Source of the DNA: Rhizobium chutanense
Lineage (GTDB): Bacteria; Pseudomonadota; Alphaproteobacteria; Rhizobiales; Rhizobiaceae
Assembly (NCBI RefSeq): GCF_002531935.1
Contig: NZ_NWSV01000015.1
Span: 62,001-126,000 of the forward strand
Reading direction: 5' to 3'
Length of the DNA stretch: 64,000 nucleotides
Shown here: positions 9,593 to 17,768 of the stretch, piece after piece
Layout: the number at the start of each line of letters is the position of its first letter
Numbering within the stretch: the stretch's first letter is position 1
The notes under the pieces: generated by a model
What the model was told of the DNA's origin: nothing
Seen by the model: only the letters and a program-made list of their open reading frames with translations
The model's database searches: none
Made by a program: the position numbers and the translations under genes

Positions 9593-9733
9593 TCCACATT
9601 GATTGGCTCTGCAGGTTGGACCGTCGGGTACAATCGCTGCGGTGAAGTCGACGGGCGCGGCCGCACCATTGTGCGAATTGCTACCCTTCCTGAAGCAGAA
9701 GTTCAGTTTCTCCTCGCAGAATGCGATCGGCAA

Positions 9734-9757
9734 AAAACCCCGCCGAAGCGGGGTTTT
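9734..9757 (-). terminator. Rho-independent terminator
   Basis: A 10-bp perfect stem (AAAACCCCGC / GCGGGGTTTT) with a CGAA loop. On the minus strand it is followed by an unbroken T run, so it fits the exported-protein gene ending at 9772. It can also stop plus-strand reading from the polysaccharide operon. Confidence 0.85.
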
Positions 9758-9771
9758 GCTGATAAGGCCGA

Positions 9772-10092
9772 TCAGTTGTTATGGGCCGCACAGGCCTCAT
9801 CCATCGGCGTGGCGTTGCTCGTGCCGCCCTGCGTCTGGAGGTTGGCGGAATTGTCGACCGGATTGGGGCACTTGGTCTTATCCATTTTCATCGTGCCGCT
9901 CTTGGTCGAGCCGGTCGTGGTGGTATCCATGGTCATCGGCTTCTTGGCTTTCGTGTCGCTGCTCGCGCCACCGCCTTGGTCGGCCTGGTTCTTGTCGATC
10001 GTGGCGCCGGCCGGTGCCGGATTGGATTGAGCGAAAGCTGACGTCGCCATGCCGATAGCGAAAAGCGAAGCTGCTACGAGTTGCATACGCAT
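9772..10092 (-). CDS. Small exported hypothetical protein
   Basis: A 106-residue protein starting MRMQLVAASLFAIGMATSAFAQS, a textbook Sec signal peptide cut after AFA. The mature part is short, rich in Thr, Lys, Met and Gly (MTMDTTTTGSTKSGTMKMDK) and ends with two cysteines in CPNP and EACAAHNN. The start at 10092 is chosen over the longer frame (10185) because AGGAGG lies eight bases upstream. It is a single-gene unit ending at a strong terminator. The product is likely periplasmic; I do not recognise its function. Confidence 0.75.
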   Translation of the reverse strand: MRMQLVAASLFAIGMATSAFAQSNPAPAGATIDKNQADQGGGASSDTKAKKPMTMDTTTTGSTKSGTMKMDKTKCPNPVDNSANLQTQGGTSNATPMDEACAAHNN

Positions 10093-10201
10093 CTGGGTGT
10101 CCTCCTTGGGATCTTTGCGTGCTTGGCCTATCCACAACCTCGCCGGCAGATCATTGTTCCGCTGCCGCCTGCAAATGCGCTCCATTGCTCGGAAGCCGTG
10201 G

Positions 10202-10233
10202 GATCAAAGACCGAGTTGCCAGATTTCGGCGGC
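10202..10233. repeat. Left copy of a 32-bp direct repeat; remnant of a GH32 gene tail
   Basis: These 32 bases match 12813-12844 at 30 positions in the same orientation. The right copy is the true 3' end of the GH32 gene (minus-strand reading AAEIWQLGL then stop). This left copy can be read the same way, including the stop, but has no gene attached. Confidence 0.7.
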
Positions 10234-10277
10234 TGCGGCCTCCGCATAGACCTAGTGTCCGCCGACAAGATTGGCCT

Positions 10278-10553
10278 CTAAAGTGCATTCCTGATCGGAA
10301 ACATGTCTTCGCCGTAATGGTGAAGCCTCGTGTGGTGCCTTCGGCATAACCACCGTACCTTTAAAGGCTCGTCATATCGATCATGATGGGCATCGACCGC
10401 TTCGACCCCGCAAACTTCGCAGGTTTGCTTTTCCAGTTCGCCTGCCTTGACTGCTCGCTGCACGGCTAGGTGAGCATCATATTTGCCGGGATTGGCACGA
10501 CGCCAATTCGCTTGGCGGGTATCGGTTTTCAGCATCGCTGCATCCTGCCTCAT
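10278..10553 (-). CDS. HNH-like zinc-ribbon protein
   Basis: A protein of up to 91 residues with the metal-binding pattern CEVCGVEAVDAHHDRYD followed by WLCRRHHTRLHH, that is, C-x2-C, an HH pair, then C-x2-HH. This resembles the zinc-binding core of HNH nucleases and the many small phage-borne or orphan HNH-type proteins. An internal ATG at 10535 is an alternative start. It sits alone between an exported protein and an AraC regulator, inside the stretch bracketed by the 32-bp direct repeat. Nuclease activity is not certain, because the central N of HNH is not obvious. Confidence 0.55.
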   Translation of the reverse strand: MRQDAAMLKTDTRQANWRRANPGKYDAHLAVQRAVKAGELEKQTCEVCGVEAVDAHHDRYDEPLKVRWLCRRHHTRLHHYGEDMFPIRNAL

Positions 10554-10664
10554 ATCAGTCTGTGCTCTCGTCGGAGAGATACCTGTATCACGACTTCGGG
10601 GGGGCTGGCTTCTGGGAGGGCGTCGAGTTCAACCGCTTGGCGTGCCGCTGACAGTAACACCGCA

Positions 10665-11927
10665 TCAACGTGCGAGCGTCAGCCAATCGCCGATCGTTGT
10701 CCCAAAACGCTGGAGGGAACGTGTTGCGGGGATGGCGGGGCGCTCAGTTGCTATGGTCTTTCTGACTTCACGCGGGCTGAGCCCGAATTCATGGCTGAAC
10801 GCGCGCGTAAAATTGGCTGCAACATCGAAGCCGGCGGCCTCGGCAATCTCCGAGATCGGCCTGTTGTCGGTCGGGTTGGTAAGATCCGCATATGCCTGCA
10901 GCAATCGACGTTTGCGAATGTAGTTAAAGACACCCCCGCTCGTTTCGAACAATTGGTAGAGCCGCGTCCGCGAGATGCCCAGCGCACGGCACATGACGTC
11001 AGCCGTCAAGCTATCTGAATGAAGATTGAGGTGAATATAGCGATGCGCCCGCTCCATCAGCCCCATATTGGTCTGTTCCTGACCGCGATCCGAACTTGCG
11101 GATGATGCAGCGCATGCAACGACCATATCGCCAATAGTCCGTATGATCCGCGGCACCTCCGCCACCGTCAAATTGCCGAGGTTCGCTTCCAGGCCGTCGA
11201 TATAGCTGACGAGCAATTCGGCGAGGCCGCCGGCGATGGCGATGTTGTGGGCGTTTTGCAGAAGACTCGCATCACGGGTCAACAATTCATAGGGCAGGAA
11301 GATGAGCACCTCGGCTGAATCGGTCATCCGCCCACGGTAAGGATAACCTAGAGACCTGAAAAATATCTCCCCCGGACCGGTCTCCGTTACATGGCGATTG
11401 GCCTCGGTCCAGGCCCGGCCGCTGCGAAGTACGCCGACGTTCCAGTGATCGATTGGGCTCGATCGCAGCATGGCCTGATCGCGAATATAGCTGCATGCCT
11501 GCGCGCGCTGCTGGACGAGGAGGATATCGCCGAGATGCCAGCCGGTCTGTTCGGCGAGAAAACCGTCGTCCTCTGTTCGTCCGTCCGGCAAATGAACATC
11601 CACAAGCGGCGCCATATGTGATCGCCAGGACTGGAATTGTTCTTTCGGCGACAGGTCTCGTGTCGAAAATCGCAAGGGCACCAAAGCAGGTGGAACGTCC
11701 ACCCGATGTTCTTTCTGCGTGGACGGTTCGCGCGGCCAGCGCCGCCGCTCCAGGTGGGCCGGCCATTCCCGTCCAGCCGCAGGGTCATCTCCAGACTCCG
11801 TAACCATCCAATTCCCCAGCGCATAAGCCGATCCGGGCTGTCGAAACAGCAAAAAAATCAGTTTCGCGGCTGAAACGTCCGCGCGCACCATCCGATAAAA
11901 CAGAATCGACTGAAGTCTTACGTGCAT
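10665..11927 (-). CDS. AraC family transcriptional regulator
   Basis: Up to 420 residues. The last 100 carry the double helix-turn-helix of AraC proteins: ADVMCRALGISRTRLYQLF, then ISEIAEAAGFDVAANFTRAF and EFGLSPREVRK. The N-terminal half matches the AraC-binding-like sensor seen in regulators of this size (FSTRDLSPKEQFQSWR, and the SLGYPYRGR region). The first 70-80 residues look non-homologous; a start at 11807 (MVTESGDD) or later is possible. No target operon is adjacent except the small ORFs on the other strand. The ligand is unknown. Confidence 0.8.
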   Translation of the reverse strand: MHVRLQSILFYRMVRADVSAAKLIFLLFRQPGSAYALGNWMVTESGDDPAAGREWPAHLERRRWPREPSTQKEHRVDVPPALVPLRFSTRDLSPKEQFQSWRSHMAPLVDVHLPDGRTEDDGFLAEQTGWHLGDILLVQQRAQACSYIRDQAMLRSSPIDHWNVGVLRSGRAWTEANRHVTETGPGEIFFRSLGYPYRGRMTDSAEVLIFLPYELLTRDASLLQNAHNIAIAGGLAELLVSYIDGLEANLGNLTVAEVPRIIRTIGDMVVACAASSASSDRGQEQTNMGLMERAHRYIHLNLHSDSLTADVMCRALGISRTRLYQLFETSGGVFNYIRKRRLLQAYADLTNPTDNRPISEIAEAAGFDVAANFTRAFSHEFGLSPREVRKTIATERPAIPATRSLQRFGTTIGDWLTLAR

Positions 11928-12157
11928 AAGCTATTTATCATATTCCTTTGCGAGCAGAAATGGACGGACCGATAATTTTCGGGATGCGGCGATAACGACA
12001 ATTGCGTCCTGTTCCTGTATCTAAATGAGCAAGGGTTAGTTCCAAGGACGTTCGGAAAGCCCAAATACTCACTTGCCAGTGCAATGCCGTTTCAAGGCAC
12101 TCTCAAGTGAGACGACAATAATTCACAACAAAATATGCAAGCAGAGGAGGATAGGTC
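11928..12157. other. Divergent intergenic region with a strong inverted repeat (12068-12111)
   Basis: This A+T-richer stretch separates the AraC gene from two small plus-strand ORFs. It holds an inverted repeat with outer arms CTCACTTG / CAAGTGAG and inner arms AGTGC / GCACT, separated by a symmetric 2-nt internal loop. There is no T run after it, so it is not a typical terminator. It could be a structured leader, a small RNA or an operator. Confidence 0.6.
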
Positions 12158-12328
12158 GTGAACTATCGGAGCAATATTCGTGCGCGCTGTGCGCGAGCAT
12201 CGGCTTACGACAGCAACTCTTCTCTACATAACCCTGGGGCGTCAGGAAAAATTCCTATCGCCGATCGTTCGGGGTTCCTCTGCTCACCTTCGTGCGAGAC
12301 GCTCCTGAGGCCGGACATCGGCAAATAA
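12158..12328 (+). CDS. Possible 56-residue small protein (GTG start)
   Basis: A short frame begins with GTG (MNYRSNIRARCARAS) seven bases after a perfect AGAGGAGG ribosome site and runs to TAA at 12328. The peptide is polar with three cysteines, no membrane segment and no known family. The ribosome site is the main support; the codon use is unremarkable. It lies just downstream of the inverted repeat at 12068-12111. Confidence 0.3.
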   Translation: MNYRSNIRARCARASAYDSNSSLHNPGASGKIPIADRSGFLCSPSCETLLRPDIGK

Positions 12329-12464
12329 GGACGCGAAGGGGTTGCGCGCAGGCCGAGGCCGTCTGTGTCGATGCGTAATAAGGCCGAGACTTGCACGCAA
12401 CCCTTACCATATCCACCCATTGGCGAATTGACCTGCCCATTTCTATGGCAGAACGGAGGCTAAG

Positions 12465-12665
12465 ATGACCACCGCATGTGATGAGAAACATATCGAATTG
12501 AAGCCGATTTCGGTCTGCAGACGAGAGGTCGAAGTCGCGATGGTGGAAATGCTCGTCAGTTTGCAGAAACGTGGATGGTCGGCTGCGGAATTGGCACTGG
12601 AGCTCGCAGATGCCTCCGAAGATCTCGTCATGCTGATCGCGACCAAAAGGCTCCGACCGCACTAG
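12465..12665 (+). CDS. Small hypothetical protein, 66 residues
   Basis: A helical, acidic small protein (MTTACDEKHIELKPISVC at the start, and a later AAELALELADASEDLVML segment). A GGAGG box lies seven bases before the ATG. Length and composition resemble small conserved rhizobial proteins of unknown function, possibly with an HTH-like helical hairpin (WSAAELALELADASED). There is no partner gene within 100 bases downstream. I cannot name a function. Confidence 0.55.
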   Translation: MTTACDEKHIELKPISVCRREVEVAMVEMLVSLQKRGWSAAELALELADASEDLVMLIATKRLRPH

Positions 12666-12812
12666 AAAAAGATCGCGTGGAATATGCTGCCTCTGACTGA
12701 ATGAGATGGCAGCACTGCCGGCGCGCGGCGGCGATGGTGCCCGGCACGCCGTGGCGGATCGTCAGATGCCCGGGGCGGAGGCCATAGGTGGTGGCGTCCG
12801 CCGTCTTTCAGA

Positions 12813-12844
12813 GATTAAAGACCGAGCTGCCAGATTTCGGCGGC
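12813..12844. repeat. Right copy of the 32-bp direct repeat
   Basis: This copy forms the last codons and stop of the GH32 gene. It matches 10202-10233 with two mismatches. The two copies bracket about 2.6 kb containing the HNH-like gene, AraC gene and small ORFs. Confidence 0.7.
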
Positions 12845-14530
12845 GAGCACATTGCCCTCGAGCGCGGTCAAACGCACCGAGCTTACGCCCGTGAAGCCGG
12901 GCAGCCGCTTGGTTCCGGTCCAGCGGCCATTGTCGGCGAAGACCTCGATCGAGCCTGCATCGAGGAATACCCGGATGGTCGATGGGCGTGCGCCGGCGGC
13001 GATATAGCGAGGTGATGTCTTGGCATTCGCTACCGAAAAGGGAATGCTCAGCCCATCGTCGTTCAACAAAACCTCGACCGCCGCCTCGGGATGTTCGAAT
13101 GTCAGGCGGAACGCGTTGCCCGGCTCTTTGAGGGCGAGTGCGATTTCGACGGAGCCGTTGGCCAGATCGACGGTCCGGCCATCTACAAGGCCATGTGCAT
13201 CCAGCCGGCGCTGCCGCAGGCTTTTCACACCGGCGATAGGCGGTGTGATCAGCGCCCCCTCGTGCAATGCCAGCCGGCGCGGCAGCGTCATCGCTGTGGC
13301 CATGTCGATCTCCTTGGAGACATCGGTCCAATTCGCCAGCCATGCGATGCCGACCGGGCCGTCATCGTCGACGAAGGCCTGGAAGGCGTAGGCGTCGGTG
13401 CCGAAATCCAGCTCCTGTTCGAATTCCACGGAGAAGCTGCGGCCATCGAAGCGGCCGACGGTCGCAATCGTCATGTTGCGACGGCCCGTCGCCGGGTCGC
13501 GGCTTGTGAGGAGACCGAAGATCAGGGCCCAGCGTGTTGACGGATCGTTTGCGGGACCGTCGAGAGGCACCAGGCAGGGGCACTCCGCCGCCGTCATCCC
13601 GAAGCGGTTCTCGCGATGAAGCATGCCGAGGAAGGTCCATCCCGTCGCCGCAGCGGGATCGTCCGTTTCGTAAAGCAGGATGACGCCGCCCTCGCGGTCC
13701 CGCGTGCCCAGCAGCATCTTCCATTTGCCGTCCGGACCCATGAAGACATAGGGATCGCGGAAGTCGGTCGTCAGGCCGAGCCCCGCGGGCCGCGCCGGCA
13801 GGATCAGGCTTGCCGCTTCGACGTTGACGAGATCGCGGCTGGTGGCCGTGAACTGGACCTGCTCCTCCGGTTGCCGGTCCTTCATATGCTCGGTGAAAAA
13901 GATGCGAATGCCGGTGCCATCGAGGGGGACCGCCGAGCCGGAAAATGCGCCGCCGCACCCATCCGCCCGCGCGGCGAGCTCATGCGAAGGCGGAAGAAAA
14001 ATCGGAAGATGCGTCCAGTGAAGATAATCGTCCGAGACCGCGTGACCCCAATGCATGTTGTTCCACCGAAGACTATGGGGATAGTGCTGGTAGAAAAGGT
14101 GCGCCCTGCCGCCGAATCGTCCGAACCCGTTGGGATCGTTCATCCAGCCGAAAGGCGGGCGGAAATGATAGCCGCCGGCAGTCTCGGGCGCGGCATTGGA
14201 AGGCCTGACATGCAGCAGCTGGACGCCTTCTTCGAGAACGCGGGACTGACGGAAGGCATAGAGAACCGAGACCTCAGTTGTCACGGGGTCGTAGGAGAAG
14301 GCTGTTTCTCCGCCGCTTTCCAGCGTCAGCAGCCGAAATTCGAATTCATGGGGATTTGATGTTTCGACAGCACCGGCCAGATCGCCGTCGACATGGGCGG
14401 CGAGCTTTCCCGGCGCGCCGCCATGCAATGCCTTGATCCAGGCGTGGATCGTGGCTCCCGTGGGCAGGACGGCGCTGATCGTCTCCAGCCCGCCTTCGTC
14501 GGACGGAGACATCGCTTGGCTTGTCATCAA
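12815..14530 (-). CDS. Glycoside hydrolase family 32 (fructosidase: levanase/inulinase/invertase type)
   Basis: A 571-residue enzyme that releases fructose from fructans or sucrose. After a 115-residue N-terminal extension comes the GH32 beta-propeller: FGWMNDPNGFGRF with nucleophile Asp132, then WGHAVSDDYLHWTHLP, the stabilising TDFRDPYVF near residue 256, and the acid/base glutamate in AAECPCLVPL near residue 313. The C-terminal beta-sandwich ends in EIWQLGL. No signal peptide is visible, so it acts in the cytoplasm on imported substrate. It is the last gene of a LacI-controlled ABC operon, one base after the permease stop region. Fructan against sucrose cannot be decided from sequence. Confidence 0.9.
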   Translation of the reverse strand: MMTSQAMSPSDEGGLETISAVLPTGATIHAWIKALHGGAPGKLAAHVDGDLAGAVETSNPHEFEFRLLTLESGGETAFSYDPVTTEVSVLYAFRQSRVLEEGVQLLHVRPSNAAPETAGGYHFRPPFGWMNDPNGFGRFGGRAHLFYQHYPHSLRWNNMHWGHAVSDDYLHWTHLPIFLPPSHELAARADGCGGAFSGSAVPLDGTGIRIFFTEHMKDRQPEEQVQFTATSRDLVNVEAASLILPARPAGLGLTTDFRDPYVFMGPDGKWKMLLGTRDREGGVILLYETDDPAAATGWTFLGMLHRENRFGMTAAECPCLVPLDGPANDPSTRWALIFGLLTSRDPATGRRNMTIATVGRFDGRSFSVEFEQELDFGTDAYAFQAFVDDDGPVGIAWLANWTDVSKEIDMATAMTLPRRLALHEGALITPPIAGVKSLRQRRLDAHGLVDGRTVDLANGSVEIALALKEPGNAFRLTFEHPEAAVEVLLNDDGLSIPFSVANAKTSPRYIAAGARPSTIRVFLDAGSIEVFADNGRWTGTKRLPGFTGVSSVRLTALEGNVLAAEIWQLGL

Positions 14531-14531
14531 T

Positions 14532-15425
14532 TCAACCTTTCACGGCAGAGCCGATAAAGGAACTCACGAACCAGCGCTGGAAGGCGAGGTAGAGCCCCAG
14601 GATCGGGATCATCATCAATACGGAGGCGGCCATCGCACGATCCCAGTAGATGCTGTCCTGTCCGAAGAAGGTCGCGATGGCGACGGCGATCGGGCGGGCA
14701 TAATCGGTCTGGGTGACGAGGATCGGCCAGAGGTACTGGTTCCAGGTTTCGATGCCCATCAGGATCGAGACGGTCGCCAGTGCGGGCAGGCTGAGCGGCA
14801 GGAAAATCGAGCGATAGGCCCGAAAGAAGGATGCGCCGTCGATCTCGGCGGCTTCCAGCAGCTCCTTCGGCAATTGCGAGAAGAACTGGTAGAACAGGAA
14901 GATATAGAGAGGGCTCGCGACCCAGGGCACGATCTGCACCGCGAACGTATCGGCCATTCCTGCGCGCGAAACCATCATCACCAGGGGCATGATGATGCTT
15001 TCCTGCGGGATCACATAGAGGGCGATCACTACCGACAGGATGACGGCGCGGCCCCGGAGCGACCCCCAGGCGAGAACGAAGCCGGCCATCGAATTGACGA
15101 TCAGGCCGGTACAGACCGTGGTGATCAGGATGATCAGCGAGTTGATGAGGTAGCGGCCGAAGGCGAGTTCGCCCGAGAGGTGGCCGACCTCCGCATAATT
15201 GGAGAGCGTCGGGTTCGAAACCCAGAAGGCCCGGAAGCTGCCCATATCGGCCAGGATCTGGAACCGGTCGTCCTTCAGGCTCGCCACGACCAGGAGCAGC
15301 AACGGGGAGACGATCACCAGGGCGATGATGAAGATGCAGGTCACCTGGATGAGGCGAAGGACCCGTGTGGCCGAGAAAGACTGCGCCGCGCGGGTTCGCG
15401 GTATCGAGAGAGCGATATCAGACAT
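14532..15425 (-). CDS. Sugar ABC transporter permease (MalG family)
   Basis: A 297-residue inner-membrane permease with six hydrophobic segments and the cytoplasmic EAA loop (ELLEAAEIDGASFFRAYRSI) that docks the ATPase. It ends in SSFIGSAVKG, the usual end of MalG-type CUT1 permeases. It overlaps the other permease by eight bases and is followed one base later by the GH32 gene. It is part of a fructan/sucrose uptake operon that contains no ATPase gene of its own. Confidence 0.9.
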   Translation of the reverse strand: MSDIALSIPRTRAAQSFSATRVLRLIQVTCIFIIALVIVSPLLLLVVASLKDDRFQILADMGSFRAFWVSNPTLSNYAEVGHLSGELAFGRYLINSLIILITTVCTGLIVNSMAGFVLAWGSLRGRAVILSVVIALYVIPQESIIMPLVMMVSRAGMADTFAVQIVPWVASPLYIFLFYQFFSQLPKELLEAAEIDGASFFRAYRSIFLPLSLPALATVSILMGIETWNQYLWPILVTQTDYARPIAVAIATFFGQDSIYWDRAMAASVLMMIPILGLYLAFQRWFVSSFIGSAVKG

Positions 15426-16359
15426 CGAAGCGCCTCAGGAGTTGGCGCTGGATCAGCGCGATGATGAGAACGATCACGAACAGGATGACGGACACGGCGG
15501 AGGCATAACCCATCTTCTGCTCTTCGAAGCCGGCGCGGACCATGTAATGCACCACTGTCTCGGTGCTGCTTTTCGGTCCGCCCTGGGTGAGGATCGCGAC
15601 CTGGGTGTAGAGCTTGAACGCCTGGATGGTGGTGATCACCAGGACGAAGACATGGGTCGGCCGCAGACCTGGCATCGTCACATGCCAGAAGCGCCGGAAG
15701 GCGTTCGCCCCGTCGATCTTGGCGGCGTCATAGAGTTCATCCGGAATGCCCTGAAGGCCGGCGAGATAGACGATCATCTGGAAGCCATAGGCCTGCCAGG
15801 CCGACAGCAGGACGAGCGAGAACATCGCCCATTGCGGATCGCCGAGCCAGTCGATCGGCTGGATCGCGCCGCCGGAAATGAAGCCGAGGATCTGGTTGAA
15901 CGGTCCCGTCGGATATTGAAACAGGGTGCCCCAGATGACGCAGACCACGACCATCGAGGTGATCGCCGGCAGGAAGAACATGCCGCGCAGCAGGTTGCGG
16001 AACGGCAGCTTCTGATGCAGCAGCAGCGCCGTTGCGAAAGCGAGGCCGCACTGCGCCGGAATGATCCAGAAGGTGAAGCGCGAGACGTTCCAAAGAGCGG
16101 TCCAGAAGAGATCATCCTGGAAGATGCGGATGAAATTGTTGAACCAGACGAAGCGCACGGGCGTCGGCCGCGGCACCAGCGGCTGGTTGGTCATCGCCGT
16201 CCAGAAGGACAGAAGAAACGGCAGGATCAGAAAGACGGTCAGCAGGATCACGGCCGGCGCGAGCATCGCCGCTTCCTGCATCAGGCGTCCCGTGTCATGC
16301 CGGCGCGCAGGAGCCTTTCGCACAGATGTCGACGGCGATGTCGATTGTTGTATGACCAT
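15418..16359 (-). CDS. Sugar ABC transporter permease (MalF family)
   Basis: A 313-residue inner-membrane protein with a long polar N-terminus, six membrane segments (for example AVILLTVFLILPFLLSFW) and an EAA-type loop (ELYDAAKIDGANAFRRFWHV). It is the first of the two CUT1 permeases after the solute-binding protein and overlaps its partner by eight bases. A strong stem-loop lies between it and the binding-protein gene. It imports the substrate that the GH32 enzyme splits. Confidence 0.9.
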   Translation of the reverse strand: MVIQQSTSPSTSVRKAPARRHDTGRLMQEAAMLAPAVILLTVFLILPFLLSFWTAMTNQPLVPRPTPVRFVWFNNFIRIFQDDLFWTALWNVSRFTFWIIPAQCGLAFATALLLHQKLPFRNLLRGMFFLPAITSMVVVCVIWGTLFQYPTGPFNQILGFISGGAIQPIDWLGDPQWAMFSLVLLSAWQAYGFQMIVYLAGLQGIPDELYDAAKIDGANAFRRFWHVTMPGLRPTHVFVLVITTIQAFKLYTQVAILTQGGPKSSTETVVHYMVRAGFEEQKMGYASAVSVILFVIVLIIALIQRQLLRRFDV

Positions 16360-16387
16360 GTCGCTCCTCCTCTCCAGACTTCAAGTG

Positions 16388-16433
16388 CCGGTCCCGCCTT
16401 GCGATGTGGCAAACACTCGCAAGGCGGGGCCGG
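16388..16433 (-). terminator. Intercistronic stem-loop after the binding-protein gene
   Basis: Two 16-base arms (beginning CCGGTCCCGCCTTGCG) pair with one wobble or mismatch around a 14-base loop, just after the binding-protein stop at 16440. There is no T run, so partial termination or protection of the upstream message is more likely than full termination. Confidence 0.6.
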
Positions 16434-16439
16434 TCCTCG

Positions 16440-17732
16440 TTACTGCTGATCACCGAACGGCGGATATCCGTCGTTGTCAGCGATGTCCTCGTCGATCTTC
16501 TTGGCGGCCGATGTGAGCGCCTCCTTGGGATCGCCGCCATTGAACACCTCGTCGACCGCCTGCATGAAGGCGGAGGTGATCGTGGGATAGGCCGGATGCG
16601 GCGGGCGCGCGACAGCCGTCTTCGACGCCTGTTCGAAGGCGATGGCCATCGGGCCGCCATCGGCATAGAGCGGAGATTCGGCGGCGAAGCTCTTCAATCC
16701 GGGGTAGCCGGACTGGCTTGCGACATAGGCCCGATACTCCTTGTCCTTCAGCAGGAAGCTGATGTACTTGGCCGCGATATCGGGATGTTTCGACGTCTTG
16801 GTGATCGCCCAGATCCAGGTGCCATCAGGGCTTGCCCCCTTCGCGCCGAATTTGGGCAGCGGCAGCACGACGATATTGTCCTTCATGGTCGCGGCAGCCT
16901 CGGCATAGACCCAGTGTCCGCCAAGCGCCAGCGCGGCCGGATTGCCTTCGGCGAAGAACTGGTTGGTTCCGGCCGACTGCGGCACGACCCAGCCGTTCTT
17001 GACCCATTTCTGCATCATGGCAAGCGCATCGACGCAGGCGTCGGTGTCGAGCGTGCCTTCGGATTTCCAGGCCTTGCGGTCGATCAGATCGCAGCCGGCC
17101 GATTGCAGGATTGGGCCATAAGCGTAAGTGATCCATTCGGTCTTGATGCCGTAGCCGCGGAAGGTGTCGATCGGCCACTTCACCCCGTCGAGCTTCGAAA
17201 GCTTCTCGAGGTAGCCCTCGAACTCCTTGCGGGTCCAGGCGTCGTCGACGGATTTCGGGATGCGGGCGCCGATCGCTTCGAGATATTTCTTGTTGCCGTA
17301 AAGAACGACCGACGAGTCCGTGAGGCCGATCGCATAGAGGTCCTTGTCGATCGGATATGTGCCCTGGGCGATGTTGGACTCCGTCATGTCGTCGAGGAGA
17401 TCCTTGTCGATCAGCGGCTTGATCGGCTGAAGATATCCCGACCAGACGTAATTGGCGAGGAACGGCGCATCGAGTTCCATGACATCAGGCAATTGCTTGG
17501 CGACGACGGCGGCGCTGAACTTCTCGTTATAGGCATCGTGCGGCGCATAGATGAACTGGATGTCGACATCGGGATTGGCGGCCTCGAACCGTTCGGCCAC
17601 CTTGCCATAGGCGGCGACAAAACCGGGATCGCCCTGATGCATGACCTGGATCGCGGTCTTTTCGGCGGCATGCGCGCATGTGGCGGCCAGCGCTGAAGAC
17701 AGGACCAGAGACCAAAGTAAACGTTTACCCAT
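16440..17732 (-). CDS. Sugar ABC transporter solute-binding protein (CUT1, family 1)
   Basis: A 430-residue periplasmic protein. The N-terminus GKRLLWSLVLSSALAATCA is a signal peptide ending near AHAAEK. The mature start TAIQVMHQGDPGF and later ALALGGHWVYAEAAATM fit family 1 binding proteins for oligosaccharides. An AGGAGG box precedes the ATG. It follows the LacI gene by 36 bases and precedes two permeases and a GH32 hydrolase, so the ligand is probably sucrose or short fructans. A perfect 12-bp palindrome overlaps its first codons. Confidence 0.9.
   Translation of the reverse strand: MGKRLLWSLVLSSALAATCAHAAEKTAIQVMHQGDPGFVAAYGKVAERFEAANPDVDIQFIYAPHDAYNEKFSAAVVAKQLPDVMELDAPFLANYVWSGYLQPIKPLIDKDLLDDMTESNIAQGTYPIDKDLYAIGLTDSSVVLYGNKKYLEAIGARIPKSVDDAWTRKEFEGYLEKLSKLDGVKWPIDTFRGYGIKTEWITYAYGPILQSAGCDLIDRKAWKSEGTLDTDACVDALAMMQKWVKNGWVVPQSAGTNQFFAEGNPAALALGGHWVYAEAAATMKDNIVVLPLPKFGAKGASPDGTWIWAITKTSKHPDIAAKYISFLLKDKEYRAYVASQSGYPGLKSFAAESPLYADGGPMAIAFEQASKTAVARPPHPAYPTITSAFMQAVDEVFNGGDPKEALTSAAKKIDEDIADNDGYPPFGDQQ
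17717..17728. promoter_or_regulatory. Perfect palindrome GTAAACGTTTAC, candidate LacI-type operator
   Basis: A 12-bp perfect palindrome with a central CG, the usual shape of LacI-family operators, directly inside the first codons of the binding-protein gene. The neighbouring regulator is a LacI protein. The position inside the coding start is unusual, and the palindrome could simply be codons 2-5. Confidence 0.4.
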
Positions 17733-17747
17733 TAGAATTCCTCCTCA

Positions 17748-17768
17748 ATTGAATGGGCCTATTTCAAT
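17748..17768. promoter_or_regulatory. Inverted repeat ATTGAA-N9-TTCAAT between lacI and binding-protein gene
   Basis: Two perfect 6-bp arms span 21 bases in the 36-bp gap after the LacI gene. This is a second candidate operator for autoregulation of the operon or control of the transport genes. The arms alone are short. Confidence 0.35.

Noticed and set aside
10278..12665. Prophage or integrated plasmid remnant
   Set aside because: Only an HNH-like protein and direct repeats suggest it. No integrase, tRNA target, capsid or replication gene is present, so only the direct repeat is reported.
14433..16449. Plus-strand open frames of 343 and 416 codons
   Set aside because: They are antisense to the two MalF/MalG-type permeases and rich in Asp, His, Glu and Gly repeats, a usual artefact.
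16404..17696. Plus-strand open frame of 430 codons
   Set aside because: It is the mirror of the binding-protein gene on the other strand, which has a signal peptide and family motifs.
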